DNA of 30,795 bases, from positions 1-30,795 of the forward strand of contig DASUUH010000035.1 in NCBI GenBank assembly GCA_036374175.1. Reading direction: 5' to 3'. Source of the DNA: JASLBX01 sp036374175 (GTDB lineage: Bacteria > Actinomycetota > Actinomycetes > Jiangellales > Jiangellaceae). Shown one piece after another: positions 1 through 7,040 of the stretch (position 1 is its first letter; every line of letters starts with the position of its first letter). The translations under genes and the position numbers were made by a program. The notes under the pieces are model-generated. The model was not told the origin of the DNA. It saw only the letters and a program-made list of their open reading frames with translations, and searched no databases.

Positions 1-141
1 TACAAGTACCAAAGTACCAGCAGCTACTTCGAATGGAAGCGGGGCCGACCTGCTCGACGCGACCACGGCCAGATCGCCGCGCTGACCCAGTGCCTGCCGG
101 GCGGGCGGGTCAAGTGGCGCATCGCGGTTTACGGCCCCTAG
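1..141 (+). CDS. C-terminal end of an unidentified protein (partial)
   Basis: Frame 1 is open from the window edge to a TAG at 139-141, giving 46 residues that end in RIAVYGP. The peptide is basic (segment YFEWKRGRPARRD) and has one Cys. No family is recognised. It ends 173 bp from the 3' end of a tRNA gene, where integrase or excision genes of integrative elements often sit. The tail shows none of the His/Tyr residues expected at the end of a tyrosine recombinase, so that role is not supported. The start lies outside the window. Confidence 0.5.
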   Translation, partial: YKYQSTSSYFEWKRGRPARRDHGQIAALTQCLPGGRVKWRIAVYGP

Positions 142-211
142 GACCGCACTGTGTGGGTCCGCATAAACCGGATCTACCCGATTTCCGTCAATGCGGAACG
201 GACGCGGTTCG

Positions 212-231
212 TGAGACTAGAACTGAGACTA
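212..231. repeat. Short direct repeat TGAGACTA x2
   Basis: The octamer TGAGACTA occurs at 212-219 and again at 224-231, a 12-bp period, in the non-coding stretch between the partial gene and the tRNA. Such short direct repeats can be arm-type sites of integrases, but with only two copies chance is a fair explanation. The rest of 142-314 holds only weak inverted repeats (CCGCAT/ATGCGG, TTCCG/CGGAA) and no convincing gene. Confidence 0.3.
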
Positions 232-314
232 CAAGCACCATCCCGAACCCCCATGAACAACCGAAGGGCTGCTCCGAAAGAGACAAAAGTGCGGGTCACA
301 GCGTTCTTGTCCGG

Positions 315-390
315 TGGAGCCGGCGAGGGGACTCGAACCCCTAACCGCCCGATTACAAGTCGGGTGCGCTGCCAGTTGCGCCACGCCGGC
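315..390 (-). tRNA. tRNA-Thr (anticodon UGU)
   Basis: Reading the minus strand gives a complete 76-nt cloverleaf with an encoded CCA. The acceptor stem is GCCGGCG/CGCCGGC with discriminator U. The D stem is GCGC/GCGC with a GG-containing loop. The anticodon stem is CCCGA/TCGGG around loop CUUGUAA, so the anticodon is UGU and decodes ACA threonine codons. The T stem is AGGGG/CCCCT around TTCGAGT. Its 3' end faces the window's left edge, so an element integrated in this tRNA would lie to the left. Confidence 0.95.
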
Positions 391-506
391 CGGCACGATC
401 GATCCTAGGTGACCCTGCCCTTTCCAGACCAACCAGCGCGTCGTTCGCCTGCCCCCACACCACCGGCTCGTACCGTGAGGCCCAACCGTATAAGTGAAGG
501 CAGCAC

Positions 507-1268
507 ATGGGTTCGGTGAGGTTCTGGCTACGGGTGGCGGCGGCCGTCGTCGTGGCCATCGTCGGCCTGGGCCTGGGCCTGGAAGAAGCCGGCGTGTGGG
601 AACCCACTCGCCAACTCATCGTCGCCATGATCGCGGCCAGCGTCGCCATCGCGTTCATCACCACCACCGAGGCCGCTATCGCCCAGTACCGACACGGCCG
701 GGCCGAAGAGATCCGCGAGCAGGCCCGCGCTGTGCTGGCCCCGCTGCTTCTCGAGCTCGAAGAAGCCACCGGCATCAGTACTCGATACCTCGGTGTCTCC
801 GCGTACCGGCTCCGCCCGAAGATCCTCCCGTTCCGCAAACGACGGCTGGAGCGCCTCGTCCGAATGCAACTCGTCATCAGGGTGACGTCCGGTATCGCGT
901 GGCGGGAGGGCGTCGGGGTCATCGGCCAGTGCGTCGAGCGCGGCGAGGACGTCATTGAGAACCTGGCCACGTTGGACGAGCAGTTGGCCGAAGTCACTCG
1001 CAAAGAATGGAAGGGGCTGCCCCGCGACCTCACGTACGGCCTGACCTACGACGAATACGCCCGCGTGCGCGGTAAGTACGAGGTCATCCTGGCCACTCCG
1101 ATGATCAGAGAGACCCCGCTCGGCTCACGCGTCATCGGCTGTATCGCCGTCGATGCACCGCAGGCTGCGTTCGATGCGCTGGCCCGCGATGAGACCCGCG
1201 GCATCGTCGCGGCGGCGGCCGTCCCGCTGGCCGCGCTGCTTACCCAAGCGGGGTTACGATGGAGATAG
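507..1268 (+). CDS. Two-helix membrane protein with a GAF-like domain
   Basis: This is a 253-residue protein. Two hydrophobic helices lie near the N-terminus (about residues 7-25 and 36-56). They are followed by a charged helical linker rich in Glu/Arg, then a region from about 90 to 235 that reads like a GAF sensor fold. The clearest mark of that fold is the pair of strands ending in ATPMIRETPLGSRVIGCIAVDAP-like spacing, as in GAF domains of signalling proteins. No kinase, cyclase or output domain follows, so it would be a stand-alone membrane sensor or scaffold. The start is supported by GAAGG at 496-500, 6 nt before ATG. The stop overlaps the ribosome site of the next small gene, so the two are probably co-translated. 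The GAF call is by eye; ligand and partner are unknown. Confidence 0.75.
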   Translation: MGSVRFWLRVAAAVVVAIVGLGLGLEEAGVWEPTRQLIVAMIAASVAIAFITTTEAAIAQYRHGRAEEIREQARAVLAPLLLELEEATGISTRYLGVSAYRLRPKILPFRKRRLERLVRMQLVIRVTSGIAWREGVGVIGQCVERGEDVIENLATLDEQLAEVTRKEWKGLPRDLTYGLTYDEYARVRGKYEVILATPMIRETPLGSRVIGCIAVDAPQAAFDALARDETRGIVAAAAVPLAALLTQAGLRWR

Positions 1269-1277
1269 GAGGGCGTC

Positions 1278-1463
1278 ATGGCACTGCAACGGTTGGTCCG
1301 TCGGCAACGTCTGGTTGCCCCATCGGTCCGCTCCGAGCAAGCGGCCTACCGGTTGCTCAACCAGATGCGGGCAGCCGGCAGCGACCAAGTCCTGCCGCGC
1401 ACAGTGTGGCTCACCGCTGCCCAACTCCCTCGGGTCATCGCCGCCGAGAACGGGGCGCGGTAG
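1278..1463 (+). CDS. Small basic protein of unknown function
   Basis: This 61-residue ORF lies 9 bp downstream of the GAF membrane protein. It has an excellent Shine-Dalgarno, AGGAGGG at 1267-1273 (spacing 4 nt), which overlaps the preceding TAG stop. The sequence is Arg-rich at the N-terminus (MALQRLVRRQRLV), with no cysteines and no membrane segment. The ribosome site and tight coupling argue that it is real. It could be a cytoplasmic partner of the upstream sensor. No family is recognised. Confidence 0.6.
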   Translation: MALQRLVRRQRLVAPSVRSEQAAYRLLNQMRAAGSDQVLPRTVWLTAAQLPRVIAAENGAR

Positions 1464-1466
1464 CCG

Positions 1467-1904
1467 TCACGTCGACCCGGACGTGATGTAGCGCGACAGC
1501 GAGTCGCGCTCGCTCTCAAGCTCGTCCACCCGCCGCTTGACCACGTCGCCGATGCTCACGATGCCGACCAGTGCATCGTCGACGACGACGGGAACGTGGC
1601 GGAACCGGCCCTGAGTCATGGTGCGCATCAGCTCATCGACATGAGCGTCCGGCGCACACGTCTGCACCTCGCCGGTCATGATCTCGGAAACCTGCTCGGA
1701 CAGGACAGCGGCACCCCGTGCTGCGAGCGCCCGCACGATGTCGCGCTCAGACACGATGCCTTCGATAGATCGACCATCGGACGACACGACGACCGCGCCG
1801 ATCCCGTGTTCGGCCAGTACGCCCAACAGCGTCCGTACGTCGATACTCGGTTCCACTGTCACAACGTTGGAACCCTTGCCTCGGAGAACATCAGAGATCC
1901 GCAT
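1467..1904 (-). CDS. CBS-pair domain protein
   Basis: The 145-residue protein consists of two CBS motifs (about residues 8-60 and 73-128) and almost nothing else. Each motif has the typical GIGAVVVSSDG...GIVSERDIVRAL or FRHVPVVVDD..VGIVSIGDVV pattern. CBS pairs (Bateman modules) bind adenine nucleotides and act as energy or redox-linked regulators, so this is probably a small ligand-binding regulator with an unknown partner. The C-terminal helix (VDELESERDSL) resembles that of many stand-alone actinobacterial CBS proteins. The start is ATG with GGGAGG at 1910-1915, 5 nt upstream. It converges on the small gene at 1278-1463 with a 3-bp gap. Confidence 0.88.
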   Translation of the reverse strand: MRISDVLRGKGSNVVTVEPSIDVRTLLGVLAEHGIGAVVVSSDGRSIEGIVSERDIVRALAARGAAVLSEQVSEIMTGEVQTCAPDAHVDELMRTMTQGRFRHVPVVVDDALVGIVSIGDVVKRRVDELESERDSLSRYITSGST

Positions 1905-1944
1905 GTGAGCCTCCCTGCACCGGCTGATCTAGTGACAGTACGGT

Positions 1945-1959
1945 CAGGAGTGCCTCCTG
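1945..1959. repeat. Small palindrome upstream of the CBS gene
   Basis: CAGGAG and CTCCTG flank a 3-nt centre in the 194-bp gap between the divergent CBS gene and the sugar ATPase gene. It could be an operator half-site pair. No clear promoter elements were found in this gap. Confidence 0.25.
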
Positions 1960-2098
1960 GGAAACCCATCTGAGCAGACTTTTGTGCGCAATGCCCTGGC
2001 CCCACGGTGACGGGACGTCCCAGATGAGGCAGAATCACCGCAACCTCCACTACGGATCGTCCGGCACGTACCTGCCGGTGGAAGGAAAGGGACCAGCC

Positions 2099-3226
2099 AT
2101 GGCCACAGTCACGTTCGACAACGCGACCCGGATCTATCCGGGCACCGATCGGCCCGCAGTCGATAGCCTTGAGTTGCACATCGAGGACGCAGAGTTCCTC
2201 GTACTCGTCGGCCCGTCCGGCTGCGGGAAGTCCACCAGCCTCCGCATGCTCGCCGGCCTCGAGGACGTCGACTCCGGTTCCATCCGGATCGGCGAGCGGG
2301 ACGTTACGCACATCCCGCCGAAGGACCGCGACATTGCGATGGTGTTCCAGAACTACGCGCTTTACCCGCACATGACTGTGGCCGACAACATGGGCTTTGC
2401 CCTGACGATCGCCGGCGTCAAGAAGGACGAGATCCGCCGCCGGGTCATGGACGCCGCCAAACTGCTCGACCTGACCGAGTACCTTGACCGCAAGCCGAAG
2501 GCGCTGTCCGGTGGTCAGCGGCAGCGGGTCGCCATGGGCCGGGCCATCGTCCGCGAGCCCCAGGTCTTCCTGATGGACGAGCCGCTGTCCAACCTCGACG
2601 CCAAGCTGCGCGTCTCGACCCGCACGCAGATCGCCTCGCTTCAGCGCCGGCTCGGCATCACCACGGTGTACGTGACGCACGACCAGGTCGAGGCCATGAC
2701 GATGGGTGACCGGGTCTGCGTGCTCAACAACGGCATCCTGCAGCAGGTCGATACACCCCTGAAGCTGTACGACACGCCGGCCAACGTCTTCGTCGCTGGT
2801 TTCATCGGCTCGCCGGCCATGAACATCGGAACCTTCAGGCTCATCGACGGACACGCCCAACTCGGCGAGGCGCAAATCCCGCTGAGCCGCGAAACGGTCG
2901 AGGCCGTTGGGGCCGAAGGCTCGACCGAGCTGACGCTGGGATTCCGGCCGGAATCGCTTGAGCCCGCCTCGGAGGGTGCTCAGGGGGCGTTCCCCGTCGT
3001 CGTCGACGTCGTCGAGGAGACCGGCTCGGATGCCTATCTGTACGGCGAAGCTGTGGGACGGGCCGCCGAGGACGAGTCGGCGTCGCTGCAGAGCTCGACC
3101 ATCATCGCGCGCGTCGAGCCGAGGAACGTTCCGCAGAAGGGCCAGAAGGTCTGGGTCAAGATCAAGGCCGGGGAGGAGCACCCGTTCTCCGTCAAGACGG
3201 GCGATCGACTGCCGTCCGGACGCTGA
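2099..3226 (+). CDS. msmK: Sugar ABC transporter ATPase (MsmK/UgpC/MalK type)
   Basis: This 375-residue cytoplasmic ATPase powers carbohydrate import with CUT1-family permeases. All nucleotide-binding motifs are present: Walker A GPSGCGKST (38-46), Q-loop Gln84 in VFQNYALYP, signature LSGGQ (136-140), Walker B VFLMDEP (156-162), D-loop SNLDAKL and switch His194. A C-terminal TOBE/OB regulatory region from about 240 is typical of MalK/UgpC. ATG at 2099 is preferred over the in-frame GTG/ATG far upstream, because GGAAAGG lies just before it and the family starts MA-V-F--A. The permease operon across the LacI gene has no ATPase of its own, so this protein is the probable partner. In actinobacteria one such ATPase often serves several importers. 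It ends at a strong bidirectional hairpin. Confidence 0.93.
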   Translation: MATVTFDNATRIYPGTDRPAVDSLELHIEDAEFLVLVGPSGCGKSTSLRMLAGLEDVDSGSIRIGERDVTHIPPKDRDIAMVFQNYALYPHMTVADNMGFALTIAGVKKDEIRRRVMDAAKLLDLTEYLDRKPKALSGGQRQRVAMGRAIVREPQVFLMDEPLSNLDAKLRVSTRTQIASLQRRLGITTVYVTHDQVEAMTMGDRVCVLNNGILQQVDTPLKLYDTPANVFVAGFIGSPAMNIGTFRLIDGHAQLGEAQIPLSRETVEAVGAEGSTELTLGFRPESLEPASEGAQGAFPVVVDVVEETGSDAYLYGEAVGRAAEDESASLQSSTIIARVEPRNVPQKGQKVWVKIKAGEEHPFSVKTGDRLPSGR

Positions 3227-3248
3227 TCTGCTGGGTCACCTGATCACT

Positions 3249-3294
3249 CGTTGCCCACCTGATCGTCGCCGCCCTGACGATGAGGTGGGCAACG
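3249..3294. terminator. Bidirectional hairpin between convergent genes
   Basis: CGTTGCCCACCT (3249-3260) pairs perfectly with AGGTGGGCAACG (3283-3294). After one G.G mismatch, ATCGTC (3262-3267) pairs with GACGAT (3276-3281), leaving the 8-nt loop GCCGCCCT. This 18-bp stem sits in the 84-bp gap between the convergent ATPase and LacI genes and can terminate both. No long U-run follows, as is usual in high-GC actinobacteria. Confidence 0.8.
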
Positions 3295-3310
3295 GTCCCT
3301 TCTGGCGCAC

Positions 3311-4333
3311 TCAGCGGACCGGACTGCGAACCCCCGCCACCGCTGCAGTCGAACCCCGCACGACCAACTCGGGCGCGAACAAGAACTCCGTGCGCGGCAC
3401 GTGCGTCCCGGTGATCTCGGCGATGAGACTCTGCACCGCCGCCCTGCCCATCGGCAGAACAGCTTGCCGGACGGTCGTCAGTGGCGGATCGGTGAACGCG
3501 ATCAACGGTGAGTCGTCGTGCCCCACCACTGACACGTCCTCCGGCACCCGCAGCCCACGACCGCGTACCGCGCGGATGGCACCGAGCGCCATCAGATCAG
3601 ACCCGCACACGATGCCGGTGCAACCGGCGTCCAGCAGTTGCGTCGCCGACGCGCCGCCGCCCTCGACGGTGTAGAAGGACACGGCCACGGGCGGGTTCTC
3701 CACGCCGTACAACGCACGCATCGACCGGCGGAAGCCTTCGATAAGACGCTGGGCCGGGACGAATCGCTCCGGGCCTACGGCAAGCCCGATGTGCTGATGA
3801 CCAAGCGACGCGAGGTGATTGACCGCCAACTCGACGGACCGGACATCGTCGTGCGAGATGAACGGCGCGTCCAGGTCCGGCACGTAGCCGTTGATCAGGA
3901 CGACCGGCAGCCCACGCTCGCGCAAGCTGCGATACCGCTCATGGTTGGCCTGCGTGTCAGCGTGCAATCCGGAGACGAACACGATGCCGGCCACGCCTCT
4001 GTCGAGCAGCATCTCGACGTACTCGTCCTCGGGAACTCCGCCAGGAGTCTGCGTGCACAGCACTGGTGTGTACGAGTGCTGGGCCAGAATGGTCTCGATG
4101 ACCTGGGCAAACGCGGGAAAGATGGGGTTCTCCAGCTCTGGCACGATGAGGCCGACCAACCCGGCGCTACGAGAACGAAGGCGCGGCGGGCGCTCGTACC
4201 CCAGCAGGTCCATGGCCTCCAGGACCGCTTGACGAGTCTCGGCCGCCACGCCAGGTTTGGCGTTGAGCACCCGGCTCACCGTTGCCTCGCTGACCCCGGC
4301 GTGCGCCGCCACGTCAGCCATCCGCACAGTCAT
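3311..4333 (-). CDS. LacI-family transcriptional repressor of the sugar operon
   Basis: The 340-residue protein has an N-terminal LacI helix-turn-helix (MADVAAHAGVSEATVSRVLN, about residues 5-24) and hinge. A periplasmic-binding-protein-like effector domain follows (about 60-330), with typical segments GLIVPELENPIFPAFAQVIE, VVLINGY and VSVVGHDDSPL. It is divergent from the binding-protein operon and should repress it until the sugar binds. CTTGCAG-type sites lie in the shared 235-bp region. The MalR/Reg1 family of Streptomyces has the same arrangement. ATG at 4333 has no clear ribosome site, and an in-frame ATG at 4321 begins exactly at the HTH, so the true start could be 12 nt further in. 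Effector identity (maltose or maltodextrin) is inferred from neighbours. Confidence 0.92.
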   Translation of the reverse strand: MTVRMADVAAHAGVSEATVSRVLNAKPGVAAETRQAVLEAMDLLGYERPPRLRSRSAGLVGLIVPELENPIFPAFAQVIETILAQHSYTPVLCTQTPGGVPEDEYVEMLLDRGVAGIVFVSGLHADTQANHERYRSLRERGLPVVLINGYVPDLDAPFISHDDVRSVELAVNHLASLGHQHIGLAVGPERFVPAQRLIEGFRRSMRALYGVENPPVAVSFYTVEGGGASATQLLDAGCTGIVCGSDLMALGAIRAVRGRGLRVPEDVSVVGHDDSPLIAFTDPPLTTVRQAVLPMGRAAVQSLIAEITGTHVPRTEFLFAPELVVRGSTAAVAGVRSPVR

Positions 4334-4354
4334 GCGGCTTAGGTTATCTCAACT

Positions 4355-4424
4355 CTGCAACAAACACCGCAAGTGAGCTTCCACTTGCAGAAATTCTCTG
4401 GTAACTTGCAGGTCATCCTTGCAC
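4355..4424. promoter_or_regulatory. Cluster of CTTGCAG-type operator heptamers
   Basis: CTTGCAG occurs at 4384-4390 and 4405-4411, and CTTGCAC at 4418-4424. Inverted near-copies CTGCAAC (4355-4361) and CCGCAAG (4367-4373) lie on the lacI side. The first two direct copies are 21 bp apart, two helical turns. CTTGCAG repeats are the known operator elements of the maltose regulator MalR/Reg1 and of amylase promoters in Streptomyces, so this is the likely binding region of the adjacent LacI-family repressor for both divergent units. Confidence 0.65.
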
Positions 4425-4429
4425 TAGGC

Positions 4430-4450
4430 GGGTTGCCCGCGAAGCAACCC
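4430..4450 (+). promoter_or_regulatory. Leader stem-loop 1
   Basis: GGGTTGC (4430-4436) and GCAACCC (4444-4450) form a perfect 7-bp stem with a 7-nt loop, just downstream of the operator heptamers and 119 bp before the binding-protein start. It could be an operator palindrome or an RNA hairpin. Confidence 0.5.
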
Positions 4451-4458
4451 TCTGAGTC

Positions 4459-4491
4459 CATCGGGCGTGTTCCAGGAACATCGCCCTGATG
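4459..4491 (+). promoter_or_regulatory. Leader stem-loop 2
   Basis: CATC-GGGCG-TGTTC (4459-4472) pairs with GAACA-CGCCC-GATG (4476-4491), with single T bulges at 4481 and 4487 and a 3-nt loop CAG. That is a 14-bp stem. It lies 77 bp upstream of the binding-protein start in probable 5' leader RNA. It might act as an attenuator, a stability element or a protein site. No open leader peptide was identified. Confidence 0.5.
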
Positions 4492-4506
4492 GCTGGCCCG
4501 ACTGAC

Positions 4507-4544
4507 AGGTCAACCTCGAACACATAGGTCAACCCCGAACGCAC
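4507..4544 (+). repeat. 19-bp tandem repeat in the leader
   Basis: Two adjacent 19-bp units at 4507-4525 and 4526-4544 share AGGTCAAC-CGAAC-CA, 16 of 19 bases identical, ending 12 bp before the Shine-Dalgarno of the binding-protein gene. They may be a regulator site or a local duplication. Confidence 0.6.
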
Positions 4545-4568
4545 AGTGGCCCACCGAAGGAGCACACA

Positions 4569-5903
4569 ATGAGACGTACATCCAGGGCGCTTGCACTTGC
4601 CGCAGGCCTCGCCATCGCGCTCACAGCGTGCGGAGGCGACGACGACGGCGACGAGGCACCCGCCGAGGCCTCGCCTGAACCCACGGAGGAACCTACCGTC
4701 GACCCAGAGAGCCTGGAGGCAACTCTCACCTGGTGGGACACCTCTGATCCCCAGAACGAAGGCCCGGCCTTCCAGGAACTCATCAGCCAGTTCAACGAGG
4801 AGTACCCCAACGTCACCATCGACTACCAGTCGGTGCCGTTCGGCGATGCACAGAACAACTTCAAGACAGCCGCTGAGGCCGGCAGCGGAGCACCGGACAT
4901 CCTCCGCGCCGAGGTCGCGTGGGTGCCGGAGTTCGCCTCGCTCGGCTACCTCTTCTCCCTCGACGGCACCGCACTACTCGAGGACGCCGACGACTACTTC
5001 GAGACCCCGCTGTCGTCGAATGTCTTCAATGGCCAGACGTACGGCGTCCCGCAGGTAACCGACGCGCTCTCGCTGCTCTACAACAAGGCGCTCTTCGAGG
5101 AAGCGGGCCTCGACCCCGAGAACCCGCCACAGACGTGGGACGAGGTTGAGACTGCCGCCGAGGCGCTGGAGGGTGCCGGCGTCGACGGGATCTACATCAA
5201 TGCGGCCGGCTACTTCCTCCTACCGTTCATCTACGGCGAAGGTGGCGACCTGGTCGACGTGGACTCCGAAGCGATCGTCGTCAACAGCGAGGCGAACGCC
5301 ACCGGTGTTGGTATCGCCCAAGGCCTGATCGACTCCGGCGCAGCCACCAAGCCGCCGGCCACTGACTCGTACCCGACCATGATGACCCTCTTCACGGAGG
5401 GGCAGGTCGGCATGATCATCAATGGGCCTTGGGAGGTCAACAATATCCGCAATGCGCCGGATTTCGGCGGCGTCGAGAACCTTGGCATCGCCCCGGTTCC
5501 AGCCGGGTCGGTCACCGCAGGCGCGCCGGTCGGCGGTCACAACTACGTGGTGTGGTCGGGCATGGACGAGGCAAAGGCCGATGCGGCGATCGCCTTCATC
5601 TCGTTCATGAACTCCGCAGAGTCGCAGGCGTTCCTCGCCGAGGAGCTCGGCTTGCTGCCGACCCGCCGGTCCGCGTACGAGCTGGACGGCGTGGCCAACA
5701 ACGAGGTCGTCGCCGCTTTCGGGCCGGTCATCGACTCGGCGGTCGCGCGGCCGTGGATCCCAGAAGGTGGGCAGTTCTTCGGCCCGCTTGACGAGATGGC
5801 GGTCGAGGTTCTCGTCCAGGGCGAAGACCCGCAGGCCGCGCTGGACGACGTCGCACAGACGTACCAGGCCGAGGTCGTCCCGAACTACAGCTTGCAGGAG
5901 TAA
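4569..5903 (+). CDS. Sugar-binding lipoprotein of the ABC importer (MalE-like)
   Basis: The 444-residue protein is an extracellular solute-binding protein, family 1, which captures oligosaccharide outside the membrane and delivers it to the permeases. The signal peptide ends in lipobox LTAC, giving lipidated Cys21. An acidic, low-complexity linker (Asp/Glu/Pro, about 23-48) follows. Family landmarks are TLTWWDTSDPQNEGPAFQEL near the start, GAPDILRAEVAWVPEFA, YGVPQVTDALSLLYNKALFEEAG, and FTEGQVGMIINGPWEVNNI. ATG has GAAGGAG at 4556-4562, 6 nt upstream. It is the first gene of an operon with two permeases and a GH13 enzyme, which points to maltodextrin-like ligands. The exact sugar is inferred. 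Confidence 0.92.
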   Translation: MRRTSRALALAAGLAIALTACGGDDDGDEAPAEASPEPTEEPTVDPESLEATLTWWDTSDPQNEGPAFQELISQFNEEYPNVTIDYQSVPFGDAQNNFKTAAEAGSGAPDILRAEVAWVPEFASLGYLFSLDGTALLEDADDYFETPLSSNVFNGQTYGVPQVTDALSLLYNKALFEEAGLDPENPPQTWDEVETAAEALEGAGVDGIYINAAGYFLLPFIYGEGGDLVDVDSEAIVVNSEANATGVGIAQGLIDSGAATKPPATDSYPTMMTLFTEGQVGMIINGPWEVNNIRNAPDFGGVENLGIAPVPAGSVTAGAPVGGHNYVVWSGMDEAKADAAIAFISFMNSAESQAFLAEELGLLPTRRSAYELDGVANNEVVAAFGPVIDSAVARPWIPEGGQFFGPLDEMAVEVLVQGEDPQAALDDVAQTYQAEVVPNYSLQE

Positions 5904-5908
5904 TCCGC

Positions 5909-5963
5909 CGTGGGCGTGGCCGGCGTCGTCGCGTTGCGGCGCGGCGATCCGGCCACGCCCACG
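5909..5963 (+). terminator. Intercistronic stem-loop, probable attenuator
   Basis: CGTGGGCGTGGCCGG (5909-5923) is the exact complement of CCGGCCACGCCCACG (5949-5963), a 15-bp stem with a 25-nt GC-rich loop that can fold further. It begins 6 nt after the binding-protein stop and sits 61 bp before the permease start. Such elements after malE-type genes usually stabilise the upstream message and reduce read-through, giving more binding protein than permease. Confidence 0.7.
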
Positions 5964-6024
5964 CTCGGCTCATGGTTAGCTCACATCCACATCCAGCTCC
6001 TCGTACACCGCGCAGGAGAGCCGA

Positions 6025-7038
6025 ATGAAGACCGCCACCGCCGCCCGAGACGCCGGGAGACGCAAGGACGCCGACAAGCCGCCAGGCAGGCTGCGGCGCA
6101 GCTGGGACAAGTACTGGTACGCGTGGGCGCTGGCGCTGCCTGTCGTGATCGTCGTGGGCGTCCTGGTCATCTACCCGTTGCTCCGCGGCGTCTATATCTC
6201 CTTCACCGACCTCAACGAAGCCAACCAGCGCACCGAGATCTGCACCGCCACGCTCGGCGGCGACCGGATATGCGAGCCGAACCCTGACCGCTTCGAGTTC
6301 GTCGGCCTGCGCAACTACGTCAGGATCCTGACCGGAGAGGTCGGGTCGTTCTGGCTCTGGTTCACCAACACCATTGTCTGGACGACCGTCTGCGTGTTCT
6401 TCCACTACACGATCGGCCTGACGCTCGCGGTGATGCTCGACCGCCGGGTGCGCGGCCGCGCCCTGTACCGCGTCCTGCTCATTGTGCCGTGGGCAGTGCC
6501 GGCCTTCATCAGCGCCTTCGCCTGGCGCTTCATCTTCAACGAAAACTTCGGGCTGGCCAACGCGGTCCTCGCCCAACTCGGGCAAACACCAGTGTCGTGG
6601 TTCAGCGATCGGTGGACCTCGCTGTTCACAGCAATCGTGGCGAACATCTGGCTCGGCGTGCCGTTCATGATGGTGGCCATCCTCGGTGGCCTTCAGGCGA
6701 TCCCGAACGAACTCTACGAAGCGGCCGAGATGGACGGCGCAACACCGTGGCAGCGCTTCCGCAACGTGACCATGCCGGGACTGCGGCCGGTGTCGGCAAC
6801 CGTGATCCTGCTGGGCACGATCTGGACGTTCAATATGTTCCCGGTGATCTTCCTGGTCACCGGCGGCCAACCGGCGGGCCAAACCGAGATCCTCGTCACA
6901 GGCGCTTACCGAGAAGCGTTTGAGGGCATCCGCAACTACTCCGGTGCCGCGACCTACGGCGTGATCATCTTGTCGATGCTTCTCGTCTTCGCCACTTTCT
7001 ACCGACGTTGGCTCCGCTCGCAGGGCGAGGTGTGGTGA
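6025..7038 (+). CDS. Sugar ABC transporter permease 1 (MalF-like)
   Basis: This 337-residue inner-membrane permease of the CUT1 family forms half of the translocation pore. A basic cytoplasmic N-terminus (about 1-30) precedes the first helix (WALALPVVIVVGVLVIYPLL). A periplasmic loop with two Cys residues (TEICTATLGGDRICEP) follows, perhaps a disulfide, and then five more helices. The EAA loop that docks on the ATPase reads EAAEMDGATPWQRFRNVTMPGLRP (about 232-255). AGGAG at 6014-6018, 6 nt before ATG, supports the start. Its stop lies 2 nt before the next permease start codon, so the pair is coupled. Confidence 0.93.
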   Translation: MKTATAARDAGRRKDADKPPGRLRRSWDKYWYAWALALPVVIVVGVLVIYPLLRGVYISFTDLNEANQRTEICTATLGGDRICEPNPDRFEFVGLRNYVRILTGEVGSFWLWFTNTIVWTTVCVFFHYTIGLTLAVMLDRRVRGRALYRVLLIVPWAVPAFISAFAWRFIFNENFGLANAVLAQLGQTPVSWFSDRWTSLFTAIVANIWLGVPFMMVAILGGLQAIPNELYEAAEMDGATPWQRFRNVTMPGLRPVSATVILLGTIWTFNMFPVIFLVTGGQPAGQTEILVTGAYREAFEGIRNYSGAATYGVIILSMLLVFATFYRRWLRSQGEVW

Positions 7039-7040
7039 CC

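Noticed and set aside
1859..3181. 440-residue minus-strand open frame opposite the sugar ATPase gene
   Set aside because: It is an antisense shadow of a gene with all ABC motifs; composition is His/Asp/Arg-rich and unlike a protein.
5891..5897. An extra CTTGCAG heptamer at the end of the binding-protein gene
   Set aside because: It is a single copy inside coding sequence (codons for LQE) with no promoter nearby, so it is not counted as an operator.
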